Notes: generated by a model from the letters alone, not told the origin. 64,000 nt of DNA from Rhizomys pruinosus (GCA_009823505.1 VZQC01007982.1:308284-372283); one strand, 5' to 3'; shown: positions 35,778-47,911, counted from the first letter of the stretch. Translations and numbers: made by a program.

Positions 35778-35941
35778 GAACCTCACTGACTCTGGGCGGG
35801 TGTCTGGAGTCAGAGCTGGGAGTTCTGGGGACAGATGGCATGCCCCCCAAGGACAAGGCGAGACCGCCTTGACTCACCAGAACCTCACTGACTCCAGGCA
35901 GGTGTCTGGAGTCCGAGCTGGGAGTTCCGGGGGCGGATGGC
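35778..35941 (+). repeat. GC-rich two-unit direct repeat
   Basis: A block of about 62 bases beginning 'gaacctcactgactc' occurs at 35,778 and 35,880 (102-base spacing), with about eight differences. Much more GC- and CpG-rich than its surroundings. In the second contig the corresponding part (44,955-45,130) is corrupted by G runs. Confidence 0.75.
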
Positions 35942-36430
35942 GTCCATGTCTTATTTTTCAGGTTGTCCCCAGAGCTACAGAGTTTAGGGTAAATAAAATT
36001 GGATAAAAATTTAATCGAATTTGGAAAACAGATCCGTAACATAATGTATGAAATTATCACTCTCGATTGGTAGTTGATCAAGTGAAAAAGAATGTGATTC
36101 CTTCTCTGAAACTATTACTCAGTGCAAACATGATGAAAAAGCAAATTGCTTTTCTTCTTTGGGTTATTGGGCCTTTCTTCTCCCTGAAGAACAGAAGTAA
36201 AGAAAAATGGTTTTAAAAAGAATTTTGTTAAAACACTAAACTATAAGGGTGAAGCAATGTCAATTTCATCTTAGGGGATAATAACCAACTACCTAAAGGA
36301 GATAAAATCCTCTCAGTGGGAGGGAACTCATTTGTGGCACTCTAATAATCAACAAGTACACATGGCTGGAGAGATCAGAGATCCTAGAGAAAACCTTACC
36401 TCTCTCTGTTGTATTCCTAGAAAAATGTAA
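35942..36430. other. intergenic sequence, nothing recognised
   Basis: No repeat family or coding signal identified. The equivalent at 45,131-45,550 is error-rich. Confidence 0.5.
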
Positions 36431-36650
36431 TTTTGTTTGAGACAGGGTCACCCCGTAGCCCCAGCTGGCCTGGAACTAGCTCTGTAGATCAGGCTGGCCT
36501 TGAACTCACAGAGATCCACCTGCCTCTGCCTCCCAAGTGCCGGGATTAAAGGCGTGAGCCACCGCACCCAGTTTAAAGAATGTTCTTAGCCACCGTGTGG
36601 GTGCTGGGAATTGAACCTGGGTTCATAGTATTGACTTCCCAGATGTCTGG
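36431..36650 (-). mobile_element. B2-B1 composite SINE
   Basis: Minus strand: a truncated B2 body (36,650-36,575, '...cacccacacggtggctaag') runs straight into the 5' end of a full B1 (36,573-36,431). The same junction type occurs at 47,340-47,580. Could be two independent insertions or one dimeric element. Confidence 0.7.
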
Positions 36651-37392
36651 AAAACTGTCCTTCTTGTCACCTTTGGCTGTTACAATCTCTTATCTCATGT
36701 TCCTCCATGTTGCCTGAACCTTGAATAACAGAGTTTTGAAATAGGCATCATATAGAAGCTTCTTAAATCGTCTGTAGACATGTAATATAAAAAGATATTA
36801 AAAGGAGCTACCCTATATCGCAGGGACATTGCTCCTACTGACTAGCATATAAAGAGTCTAAATGCTATGGACTTCCTCTTTTGGAGTTATTGAGAGGTCC
36901 CAAGGGTAAGACACTATTGTTGAAGGTTTTAGTGCATGATTTGTAGAACAAACAAGGAAAAATAAAACTGGTATGTATTTCAAAGCTTCTCTATTACCCA
37001 GCTTTCATAGTACTGGAAGGTAAGATCCATCCAACTAGAAGAGAAAAGTAATCATCAGCCTTGCACAGCTATGAATCCTGAAGGGCACAACTGGCCTGGC
37101 AAAATATGCCCACTGGTCAGCAGCAGCACAAATGTTGTGGGAGTGATACTTCATAGTTGAATTTAAGGTGCACTTCCTCACAAGGAGCCCATATCTGACA
37201 ATGATACCAGGCTTAGAAACCTGTGGCTACTGGTATTATTCTGGTAAATGGCTAGTACTAAACTAACTCCTTATGATGTTTTCATGCAACTCTGTAAGAT
37301 TAGCACAGAGACTCACACTGGCCAACAGGAAGAGAGTATGAGGCTTTCAACTGTTTTGCCCTAACCAGGACAACTGCATCATACTCTCTATG

Positions 37393-37398
<6 letters not shown>
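36651..37398. other. intergenic sequence, no gene seen
   Basis: No open frame of note. It reads like decayed interspersed repeat, but I cannot name a family. The second-contig equivalent (45,770-46,500) is severely corrupted. Confidence 0.45.
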
Positions 37399-37435
<37 letters not shown>

Positions 37436-37680
37436 TATATATACATATATATATGCACTATATAATATATAGTACATATAAGAATAATTATATATGTTAC
37501 ATATAATAATATATAAATAGATATACATGTAATAGGTGATGATTATTATTTACTAGAGTAATATATAATTACTATAATAATATAGTTAATATAATTACAT
37601 ATAATTATATATTATTATTACAATATAATATATTTTATATACTCCTCCAATATAAATATATATATATATAGGAGAGAGTA
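37399..37680. repeat. AT-rich low-complexity tract
   Basis: (TA)n with CACACA interruptions, then irregular AT-rich sequence. At 46,500-46,800 in the second contig the first half is replaced by unrelated 'gatagagagatag'-like sequence, which looks like read error rather than divergence. Confidence 0.9.
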
Positions 37681-38220
37681 ATAAGGCAGTTGCTAATAGA
37701 TAAGGGGTCTAAAAATATATAACATATTCCATGAGAATTCACATAGTTCAATAAAACAAAAACTCAATTAATATAGTGAGAGTCAGGTTCTTTTGAGAAT
37801 GCTAGACCTTTCTTTAGGGCCTTGTGTATGTTTATATTATTTGTGTGACGTACATCATATTCATGGACTCTATCACCTGTCAATCTATCATCTATCCAAG
37901 TATATCTGCTTAGGATTATCTCTGGAACCTCATTGACAAGTTAATACAGAATAGTAGTCACTTCACAGATCTGTTAAGAAAAATATTTATAAGTGGCACC
38001 ATGAGAGCGCAATGTAATTAATAAAGTAATTTTGGCAAGATGAGGAGACACTGAATGTATACTATTAAGCAATTAAATGCACAGAATGTTAAAAAATCCA
38101 CTTTTCTTTTCTATCTTGTTCCTGGTCTCTAATGTATAACTATATATGTAGGTAAATAAATGCATGTGTGAGTATATTCAAATATGTAGGATCAAGAACA
38201 AGAAAGAAACAATTTTCATT

Positions 38221-38500
38221 TTTTTTGAAACAGGGCTCCCTTTAGTCCTAGCTGGCCTGGGCTCACTATGTAGACCAGGCTGGCCTTGAACTCAAGAGAT
38301 CTACCTGTCCTCTGCTCCCGAGTGCTGAGATTAAAGGCGTGCACCACCACCTGGCCTAAGATGGTTTTTGGGGGGTTTTTTTTTTTTTGTTTGGTTTTGC
38401 TTTTTTTTTATTTGTTTATTCAATTGTGGTGTTGGAATCGAACCAGGTCCGTTCAAAGCTCATTGCTCTTAACTCTAAGCTATCCTCAGCCCCAAAGCAA
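38221..38500 (-). mobile_element. B2-B1 composite SINE, copy 1 (corrupted)
   Basis: B1 at 38,221-38,357 then a B2 head to about 38,498. Compared with the clean copy at 47,340-47,580, the B2 part here contains spurious T runs and missing bases. Confidence 0.8.
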
Positions 38501-38817
38501 TTTAAAGCAATATATACATGTCTTTTAACGGGGATATGTTTTTCATTTGCTGTGTTTTGAACTAGCAGGAATCGTTTTTGTATTCTACAAGGGTTCAGTA
38601 ATGTAGTGTCTCATTCAGAAAGCGATTGTGACTGTAAGGCTATCCCTGTTATTCCATAAATTAATAGCTTTGTGAGAAATCAATATGAATAGATACAGTA
38701 GACACTGATTTATTGAATATGCTGAGTGAAATAGTACAGTTATTATTTTTGATCATTTCCTTTAATTTTAAATTTCCTAATTTTCTAATAAAGCTTTGTA
38801 TAAAAATTATGCTTTTT
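38501..38817. other. intergenic sequence, nothing recognised
   Basis: Same as 47,583-47,911 in the second contig. No gene or repeat identified. Confidence 0.5.
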
Positions 38818-38962
38818 GCAAGGCATGGTGGCTAATGTCTTTATCCCAGCACTGGGGAGGCAGAGGCAGGTGGATCTCTGGAGTTGGAAGCCAGCCTCGT
38901 CACTAGTGAGACTCCAGCCAGTGGGACTAAAGGGAGACCCGTCCTCAAAAATACAAAAAAAA
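38818..38962 (+). mobile_element. B1 SINE, copy 1
   Basis: A B1 body with several missing bases relative to its clean counterpart at 47,912-48,058. Confidence 0.88.
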
Positions 38963-39799
38963 TTACACTTTTATCATGATTATTATAGTTTAGTTAGTGG
39001 GATACAATGAAGTAATTCTAGTAGAACCTTAGTCAACAATTTCCCTATCTGTAATTTTGGAGTTAAGAAATATACAAGTCTCTTCTTAGAGAATCCTGGT
39101 GAACCCAGAATGAGTTGCTAACCACTGTTAGCAAACAGTTAGCCATATTTATTTTTAATTCTTCAGTGTTAAATAGCCAGAATCCAACAGATAGAAATAA
39201 GTCAATATAGTAAAATGTGTGACCTAGGAACTTTTTTTTATATGATCAGTTGTAAAATGTCTTCAACATTCTGACTTTCTTCAGTTACCTTCTACAATTT
39301 TAAAGCAATATATTGGCTCAGTAACTTTTATGAAAGAGTTTGAATCTCTTTTTGTGAAAGGCTTAATGGCTCATAGAAATCAGAAATACATTTTATATTT
39401 CAACTTTTCAAATATCTACTTTGTTGAAAATGAAACCAAGTAGCAATGATGATATTACTATCATTTAGTGACAAGTGATAGTATAATTTAGACTCACTAA
39501 AGCTTAGGAAGAATTATAGCTATGCCAGGCACTTGGGTATTGCAATGAACAAATAGATAATCATATACATCTAAGTTATAATGAAAATAGGGGGGCCATG
39601 GGAGGGAAAGACCCCATATGAAGCAAAAGGCAACATGATGGTTGTTTGGGTTTGTCAAGAGGAACCTTCAAACAATTCCTTAAGGAATCATGATATCTTT
39701 TAGCAAAAAAAGGAGAAAATCCTCCAATTCAGGAGATGATATGATTGTATGCATGTATATATGTATGTATATAATTATTACATATATAAATATATAATA
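38963..39799. other. intergenic sequence, nothing recognised
   Basis: AT-rich, no gene or recognised repeat apart from 'atgtatgtata' low complexity at about 39,750-39,790. Equivalent to 48,059-48,929. Confidence 0.5.
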
Positions 39800-40020
39800 C
39801 ACATATTGAAGCAGTGCAAGTTAGAAAGAACACAACAACAAAAGTACTGGAAAAAAAATCCAAAAGAATTGGAAAGACCTCAAAAAAATGCAAGACATTG
39901 TGCAGAGTACAGGAACTCATGGGGGTGGGGGGCATGGAAAAAAGGAAGTGACTCTAAATTCGATTGAGAATGATGTATGATTGTGAAAACGTTTTGTTAA
40001 CAATAAAACAATTTAAAAAA
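39800..40020 (+). mobile_element. L1 3'UTR fragment, copy 1
   Basis: Matches the L1 3' terminus ('aacaacaaaagtactgg', 'caggaactca', 'gatgtatga', A-rich end). Second copy at 48,930-49,165. Confidence 0.8.
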
Positions 40021-40189
40021 TAAAGAAAACAGGCATTGTAAAAAATAGTGATACTAATATGTCATATATGTGCCCATGTGATACAGAATAAACATTGTTA
40101 TATGTATTTCTATAATGAAACATGAATATTTGGAGCATGAACTTGGTTTTAAGCATGTTGCTTACAGAAGAACTCACTAAAAATTTTGT

Positions 40190-40405
40190 CAAAATGAGTG
40201 GTTGGATAGATTAATTAGTGGTACAAATATTGGATGCTCTTGCTGAGAATTGAGGTCTGGTTCCCAACACCTACATGCAGCTAAAACCACTGAAACTACA
40301 GTTAACATTGGCCTCCTCTGGCCTTTGTAACCTTGCACACACAGATGCACATGCATATGTACAAGCAAAACACTCATACACACAAAGCTGAAAATAAGTA
40401 AAATT
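40190..40405 (+). mobile_element. old B3-type SINE, copy 1
   Basis: 'gtggttggatagattaattag' head, 'ggttcccaacacctacatg' body and a tail with CA-rich sequence. Cleaner copy at 49,335-49,550. Confidence 0.7.
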
Positions 40406-40510
40406 TAAAATATAATGGAATGAAAATATAAACTATGAGAAGAGAATATAGTGTGATGATAATTCGTGGAAATTCTATCCTATGCTAAAAGCTAGTTCAT
40501 ATATGACAAT

Positions 40511-40690
40511 ATTGGGCTGGTGAAATTGCTCAGTGGGTGCTTGCTACATATTCTAAAGACTCGAGTTATATTCTCCAAACTCAAATGGTTAAAGTAGATG
40601 CCTGATTTCCCTATTGTCCTCTGAACCATAAACACATGCCATGCCACACAGTTCCTCCTCCCACAAATGGAAATAAATACATAGAAAGTT
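40511..40690 (+). mobile_element. old B2/B4-like SINE, copy 1
   Basis: 'attgggctggtgaaattgctcag' head and a degenerate body ending 'aaatggaaataaatac'. Second copy at 49,655-49,834, almost identical. Confidence 0.65.
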
Positions 40691-40893
40691 GACAAAAAGG
40701 TAGATGTGTTCAGGGTGTGCTCCAAAGTCACTAAAGTTGTAGCAGATAAGGTAAGGGCATTGCTAAGGTTTGGAATCAAAGAGTTATAAGAGATAAAGCT
40801 TATTTAAATACTGCCAAAGACAATTAGAATATGACAAATGGGGTGTAGTTCTTTGGATTGCTTTGGTAAAATGGAACTAATAAAGAATAAAAT

Positions 40894-41045
40894 TGAGCCA
40901 GGTGGGGTGGCACAGGACTTTAATCCTAGACACTTGGGAGGCAGAGGCATGCAGATCTCTTGTGAGTTAAAGGCCAGCCTGTTTACATATGAATCCGGAC
41001 AGCAGGAGCTACAGGGAGACCTTGTCTCAAAACCAAAAAAAAAAA
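40894..41045 (+). mobile_element. B1 SINE, copy 1
   Basis: Full B1 with poly-A. Cleaner copy at 50,038-50,200. Confidence 0.92.
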
Positions 41046-41277
41046 AAAGATAAATAAAAAAAAATAAAATTGAGGCAATTATTTAGAATGTTATCTCAGA
41101 AATCCAGGACAGAATGATGTGTTTGGATAAGTTGTGCTGTGCTAGGGGAGAAATTACAGGCTGTTAGAATCTATATAATTTCAAAGTGGAATCAATAGGA
41201 TTTGAATAAGGGTTTCCTGACAGATAAATGAGGCCACAAATTCTGAGGGTAGTAACTGACCGATGTGATTTCAGGAA

Positions 41278-41475
41278 TTTTTTTTAATTTTGGTGTATTT
41301 CACATAGAACATCTTATTCAGTCTTAATCACTTTTATATCCTGTTCCTTATTGGCCCCTCCCACAGCCACCACTGTATTCATATACTTTGCCTTTTGGAT
41401 TAAGCCTATTGTGTCACCACAGTGTCCCCCGATGTGCCTCAGTGCAAGTTCATCCAATGAAGAGGCTTCAGGAAA
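41278..41475 (-). mobile_element. L1 3'UTR fragment, copy 1
   Basis: Antisense L1 3' end ('tttggtgtatttcacatag', then 'tatactttgccttttggattaagcc') resembling 16,770-16,930. Second copy at 50,436-50,640. Confidence 0.7.
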
Positions 41476-41884
41476 TTTTATTTTAGGTAAATTAGGAACT
41501 AATTTTGCACATGTCAATTTTAGGAAAGTCAATAGAGATTTAAAATAAAGATATTGAATAGATAATGGATAGCAACCTAGAATTTGTGCATAAATAGCTG
41601 ACATAGACATGTGTATTTGAACTTAATATACATATGTTTGGAGGCTGAATATTATTACTTGTTCCTGAGTGAATAGATATCTAAAAAACTTGTTATAATG
41701 TTAAACATATTAAAACAGACTGGTATATTGGCATTTATCCTAGTAGTCAGTGGCAGAGGCAGGAGGATCTCTGTGAGTTCAAGAGCCTATTAAACTATGG
41801 ATATATACAACTCCAAGAAACAAAGTGTATAGGTCATGGAGTGGAATAAAAAAGCTAGGATGTTCCCATTGTGGGAACATCATA
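41476..41884. other. intergenic with partial B1 at about 41,725-41,785
   Basis: The 'ggcagaggcaggaggatctctgtgagttcaag' phrase is the middle of a B1. The rest is unassigned. Equivalent to 50,641-51,050. Confidence 0.6.
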
Positions 41885-42042
41885 ATTGTTCTGAGGTCTG
41901 ACAAATGGCTGAGTGGGTGAAGGCATTTGCCTCAAAGCATGCTGACATTGAGTTACTTCCTGAAACCCATACAGTGGGAGGAAGAACTAACTTCCAAAAG
42001 CTGTCCTCTGGCATCTACTAGTGTGGTGGCATGTCTGCTCCC
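41885..42042 (+). mobile_element. old SINE (RSINE1/B4-like), copy 1
   Basis: 'gtctgacaaatggctgagtggg' head through 'ctgtcctctggcatctactag', running into the CAT/CAC array, so the array sits where the SINE tail should be. Confidence 0.65.
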
Positions 42043-42543
42043 ATATATAAACATCATCACCATCACCATCACCATCATCACCACACCATCACAACACCAC
42101 ACCATCATCACATCATCACCATCACCAACCTCACACATCACCATCACTCATACACACATCACTACACTCATCACATCACCATCATCACCATCACCATCAT
42201 CACCATCACCGCACCATCGCACCATCACCATCGCCGTCATCACCATCACCATCATCACCATAACACCACCATCACCATCAGCACTCATACCATCACCATC
42301 ACCATCATCATACCATCAACCATCATCACCATCATCACATCACCATCACCAGCACCACTCACAATCACCTAATCATCATAACCATCACCATCATCACCAT
42401 CACCATCACCATCATCACCATCACCATCATCATCCATCACCATCACCATCATCACCATCACCATCACCATCATCACATCACTGTCACCATCATCACCATC
42501 ATCACCATCATCATCACCATCCCCATCATTGTCATCTCATACA
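42043..42543 (+). repeat. CAT/CAC trinucleotide array, copy 1
   Basis: About 500 bases of interleaved CAT and CAC units, with many single-base losses relative to the cleaner 547-base copy at 51,221-51,767. The long His-rich frame through it is a by-product of the repeat. Confidence 0.97.
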
Positions 42544-42654
42544 AAAGTATTCGGATTTGAAAGAGGCAGGCACAAAGAAAAAACTCCCTTAAGTATTTTC
42601 TGACTCCCTACACATTGGTGATGACACACATGGACATAGAGACTCAGACGACGG

Positions 42655-42682
42655 ACAACACACACACACACACACACACACA
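42655..42682 (+). repeat. (CA)n microsatellite, copy 1
   Basis: Short CA run. Second copy at 51,886-51,909. Confidence 0.9.
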
Positions 42683-42889
42683 GAAACAATGAATAATTAA
42701 ATGTAAAGAAGGGAGTTTATTCTGTGGATATATGAATGTAGCTATAAAAACCTAAAAAAGAAAAAATGAAAGATAATAAAATTTAGAAGCCACTTTGATA
42801 TAATTACAATTGTAGGAAGGAACCAAAATCTATAAAGGACAAAACATGTAAAGAAAACCAATAGACAGATAATCTATCAGTCCATGCCG

Positions 42890-43600
42890 AGTAAGAAAAT
42901 TGAACCCCAAATACAACTTTCTTAAAAACTTCCTTACTCTTAAGGTTAGCAAGTGGATGCCATGCATTACTAAGACAGAAATGACTTCTTTGTACCAGTT
43001 CTTGATAATTCTCCACATTTATTTCCACAGTGGCTACTCCAGTTTACAATGACACCAACAGAGAGTGAGAGTTTCCGTTTCCCACAGCTGTGCCAGATCA
43101 GATATCAGGTGATTTCTGATCTTAGCCATTCTGACTGGCATGCTGACTAGAGTAAGATGAAATCTCATAATAGTTATGTTCGCATTTCATTAACTGCTGA
43201 AGAGGTTGAAAACCTTTAAAATGTTTCTTGGCCATTTTTAAAAGTTCTTTTTTTTTTTTGAGATCTCTGTTCAGATCCATAGCTATGTTCTAATAATTTT
43301 GTTTATATGATTTATTAGTTTTTGAGTTTGTGGTTAGTAATCCTCTACCAGATTTGTAGCAATGAACCCCCACTGCACGGGCTTTCTCTTTCTGGACTGA
43401 TTGTTTCCTTGATGTATAGAAACTTTACAATTTTTTAAGGTCCCATTTGTCTACTTTCTACCTCAATTCCCTAGTGATGGAGTTCACTAAAAAATCGCCT
43501 TCATGGTTCTATATCTTGTAGGACACAGAGTATGTTTTCCTTCTTGAAGTTTCTGAGTGTCAGATTCACATTGAGAACTAGCTCCCCTAAGGTACTTTGA
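42890..43600 (-). mobile_element. old L1 ORF2 C-terminal fragment, copy 1
   Basis: Antisense L1 ORF2 order: 'agtggctactccagtttacaatgacaccaac', 'tcttagccattctgac', 'gagatctctgttcagatcc', 'tcccatttgtctac'. Strongly diverged. Second copy at 52,130-52,850. Confidence 0.75.
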
Positions 43601-43867
43601 AAGCGCCAAGTCCAGCACGTCTCCTGAGCAGGAAAGTCCACTAACCAAGCAATAACCAGCCAGCCAACATGTCCCCAGTGAAGCAATAGTGCCACTATTA
43701 TAATATCAACCAATATATCCAAATATTCATGTAAGGAGAGGCCCATAGACACTAGAGGAGAACCTCTACTGTCATTCTACCATATAATTTATAACTTTTT
43801 TAAATATTTATTCTTATAACCCACAGATAAGTGTTGATCTCCTTTCTCATCAAAGAAACGTTATTTT

Positions 43868-43954
43868 AGAGCTGATTGTAGTGGCCTATGCCTTTAGTGC
43901 CAGAAATTGGGGGGTGACAAAAACAGGCAAATGCCCGTGAGATCAAACCCAGCC
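43868..43954 (+). mobile_element. B1-like SINE cut by contig end
   Basis: First half of a diverged B1. The N follows mid-element. The continuation is seen at 53,199 onward in the second copy. Confidence 0.75.
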
Positions 43955-43955
43955 N
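43955..43955. other. assembly gap / contig junction (single N)
   Basis: The only ambiguous base in the window. The sequence on its left matches up to 53,198, the sequence on its right matches from 34,752 onward. Confidence 0.97.
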
Positions 43956-46900
43956 TTGGTCAGTTGTGGTTTTCTGTGTGCATTCACTTGTCGATGAGGA
44001 AGTCTTCCATGGTGAGATTGCAGGGTGCATAAGTATTCTCTCTACCCCTTCTTCTCCATTGTTCTAGGAGCCTTGTGTGTAGAAGTTCATTGTAGATCTG
44101 TCACTAGGGGGGCACACATAGACAGTTATCAGTGTCTGTGACCTTGTGGAACTCCATATGTTGTAACAAGATTTCTTTGATGATGATGAGTGCCTCTGAC
44201 CCGGGAGAAGAGCTTCCCTGAGGGTGTCTAGTTTCATTCATAAAATAATTTAAGAACACAACCTGAACAGAAGTTTTAGAACAATTTAGTAGAATTTTCA
44301 AGAAAAATCCTCAAGGCATGCAGTTGGAATCTCAGCAGCTGCTGAGAAGGAGGAGGATGAAGGGGAAGAAAACATCAGATCATGCATGGAGGTCATGCAA
44401 GTGGCCGACTGACAGCCACAAGTTGGGGTGAAGGAAGCTTTAGAGAAAAAGGAAAAGGAATATAGATACCAGAGCAGCCCAATGTTGAAGAAATCATGGT
44501 TAGAGAAGGAATGTGAAGAAGAAAAGGAGAAGCAACACTTTTGTGAACAATTCAGAAAAGCTGGCAGACTTATGGAGACCTACATGCATGGCCAGATGCA
44601 GAAGCACTGCCCTGCAAGGTGGGACTCCAGGCAGGAAAAAGTTCACCATCTCATAATAAACTAGACATTCAGCCACCTGTTTAGCATGACTTAAGGTGAA
44701 CCCACCTTCCCAGGGGTGATCCCATAACCAGATGATGATTGACCAGGGAAAAGGAGGTAGCTCTTTACTAGAGACTTGATGGTGCTTACCAGTTAATGCT
44801 CAGGGAGCTATTTGCTACTCTAACAATACTCATCTGTAACATAAGGATCCATATTGGCATACATTAAGAAATTATGGGGGCTGGAGAGATGGCTCAGTGG
44901 TTAAGAGCACCAACTGCTCTTGCAGAGGACCTAGGTCAATGCTCTGTCAGGGAACCTCACTGACTCTGGCGGGTGTCTGGGGGGGGGGGGGGGGGTGGGG
45001 GGGGGTGGGGGGGCGTCAAATGGAGTGCTGGCCGGCGCTGCCCCCCAGGCACAGGCGCGACCGCCTTGTCCCAGAACCCTTCCACGGACTCGCAGGTGTC
45101 TGGGTCCAGCTGGGGTTCCGGGGGCGGTGGCGTCCATGTCTTTTTTTCGGTTGTCCCCAGGCTACCGGTTTAGGGTATAACATTGTATTTCGTTTGGACC
45201 GATCGTCTAATGTTGGATTATCACTCTCGATTGGTAGTTGATCAAGTGAAGATGTGTTCCTTCTCTGACTTTCTCCGTGCAAACATGATGAAAGCCATGT
45301 CTTTCTTCTTTGGGTTTTGGGCCTTTCTTCTCCCTGAGAACGGTAAAGATGGTTTTAAAAAGAATTGTTGTTAAAACACTAAACTATAAGGGTGAAGCAA
45401 TGTCAATTTCATCTTAGGGGATAATAACCAACTACCTCAGGAGTAAACCTCTCAGTGGGGGGCTCATTGTGGCCACTCTTTCCCCCTACACATCTGGCTG
45501 GGATCAGAGATCCTAGAGAAAACCTTACTCTCTCTGTTGTACTTCCTGATGAATTTTTGTTTGGACAGCGGGTCCCCCGTAGCCCCACGCTGCCGGAACC
45601 AGCTCTTTAGACAGCTGGCCTTTGAACATCACAGAGATCCACCTGCCTCTGCCTCCCCGTGCCGGATTAAGCGTGAGCCACCGACCCAGTTTAAGATTGT
45701 TCTTCGCCCCCGTGTGTGCTGGGTTGACCTGGGTTCATGTTTGACTTCCCGATGTCTGGCCCCCTGTCTTCTTGTCCCCCCTTTGGCTGTTCCCCTCTTA
45801 TCTCTCGTTCCTCCCTGTTTGCCTGAACCCCTTGAACTACACGACGTTTTGACCAATGGCATCTATGAGCTTCCTTACACTCGTCTGTGACATGATTCCT
45901 TAAGCCGATATTCAAGGAGCAACCCTCTACTCGCGGGACCCTTCGCTCCTCTGACCTACGCCTTACCGCGTCTAACATGCTTGGCTTCCTCTTTTGGAGT
46001 TCTTGCCGAGGTCCCACCGGGTAAGACACCTTTGTTGACGGTTTTACGGGTGCTGGTTTCGACCACCGCCGAATAAACTGGAGCTGTCTTTCCAGCTCCT
46101 CTCTATTCCCACCCTTTCTAGTCTGGAACGGTAGATCCTCCACACCTACACGAGACCCGTAATCATCAGCCTTGCGCAGCTCTCCTCGCCCCTGAAGCGG
46201 CCCTGCCACCCTGGTTTGGCAAAAAGCCACGTCAGCGCACCAACTGTTGTGGGCGTTCTGTCTGTCTCGAATTTAAGGTGCACTTCCTACGGGCCCTACC
46301 CCGCCGCCCTCTTCTGCACACTGATCCACGGCCTTAGAACCCTGTGGCTCCTGGTATTTTCTGGTATGGCGTAGTACAAACTAACTCCGTCTGTGTTTTC
46401 ATGCAATCTGTAATAGCAGCCCAGAGACTCACACTGGCCAACAGGAACGAGAGTATGCGGCTTTCAACCTGTTTGCCCTAACCAGACAACCGCAGAAGAC
46501 GCTGCGAGGGAAATAGATAGCTATTAGATAGAGAGATAGACTCGAGAGAGAGATGTACAGGAATATAGGAGGGACAGAGAGAAGAGATGAGTACATCTAA
46601 AGATATTCCGTGAGTTGACAGAGAAGATAATAATATCTAATTCTAGAAGATAGATGATTATACGGTACAGCGAAGTTATATATTCTTACATCTTAACATA
46701 TATATTATATATATTACATATAATATATATTATATATATTACATATAATATATTTTATATACTCTCTCCAATATAAATATATATATATATAGGAGAGAGT
46801 AATAAGGCAGTTGCTAATAGATAAAGGGGTCTAAATGTAATATAAACATATTCCATGAAATTCACATAGTTCAATAAAAACAAAAACTCAATTAATATAG

Positions 46901-47339
46901 TGAAGTCAGGTTCTTTTGAGAATGCTAGACCTTTCTTTAGGGAACTTGTGTATGTTATATTATATGTGTGTACTCATATTCATGGAATCTATCAACTGTC
47001 AATCTATCATCTATCCAAGTATATCTGCTTAGGATTATCTCTGGAACCTCATTGACAAGTTAATACAGAATAGTAGTCACTTCACAGATCTGTTAAGAAA
47101 AATATTTATAAGTGGCACCATGAGAGCGCAATGTAATTAATAAAGTAATTTTGGCAAGATGAGGAGACACTGAATGTATACTATTAAGCAATTAAATGTC
47201 ACAGAATGTTAAAAAATCCACTTTTTCTTTTCTATCTTGTTCCTGGTCTCTAATGTATAACTATATATGTAGGTAAATAAATGCATGTGTGAGTATATTC
47301 AAATATGTAGGATCAAGAACAAGAAAGAACAATTTTCAT

Positions 47340-47580
47340 TTTTTTTGAAACAGGGTCTCCCTTTAGTCCTAGCTGGCCTGGAGCTCACTATGTAGACCAG
47401 GCTGGCCTTGAACTCAAAGAGATCTACCTGTCTCTGCCTCCCGAGTGCTGAGATTAAAGGCGTGCACCACCACTCCTGGCCTAAGATGGTTCTTAGCCAT
47501 CATGTGGGTGTTGGAAATCGAACCAGGATCCTCTTCAAAAGCAGTCAGTGCTCTTAACCTCTAAGCTATCTCTCCAGCCC
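47340..47580 (-). mobile_element. B2-B1 composite SINE (clean copy)
   Basis: Minus strand: B2 5' portion from GGGGCTGGAGAGATAGCTTA (47,580) to 'aagaaccatctta' (about 47,485), joined to the 5' end of a full B1 that ends in poly-A at about 47,340. The B2 part has no tail of its own. Confidence 0.8.
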
Positions 47581-47911
47581 CCAAGAGCAATTTTCAAAGC
47601 AATATAATACATGTCTTTTACGGTGGATATGTTTATTCAATTTGCTGTGTTTTGAACTAGCAGGAATCGTTTTTGTATTCTACAAGGGTTCAGTAATGTA
47701 GTGTCTCATTCAGAAAGCGATTGTGACTGTAAGGCTATCCCTGTTATTCCATAAATTAATAGCTTTGTGAGAAATCAATATGAATAGATACAGTAGACAC
47801 TGATTTATTGAATATGCTGAGTGAAATAGTACAGTTATTATTTTTGATCATTTCCTTTAATTTTAAATTTCCTAATTTTCTAATAAAGCTTTGTATAAAA
47901 ATTATGCTTTT

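Larger units (their letters stand above)
34752..43954 (+). repeat. 9.2-kb repeated block, copy 1 (end of left contig)
   Basis: From 'ttggccagttgtgg' to 'gatcaaacccagcc' this aligns colinearly with 43,956-53,198. It ends at an N. Copy 1 is clean up to about 37.4 kb and shows frequent small deletions relative to copy 2 between about 38.2 and 43.9 kb. This looks like an unmerged contig-end overlap. Confidence 0.95.

Noticed and set aside
42043..42543. CRISPR-like array
   Set aside because: Pure trinucleotide repeat without spacers, in a mammalian genome.
41927..42592. 221-codon His/Ile/Thr-rich open frame (and a 209-codon one at 51,189-51,818)
   Set aside because: Entirely produced by the CAT/CAC array; all frames stay open through a trinucleotide repeat.
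45691..46230. 179-codon minus-strand open frame
   Set aside because: Lies in error-corrupted contig-end sequence; the clean counterpart near 36.6-37.1 kb has no such frame.
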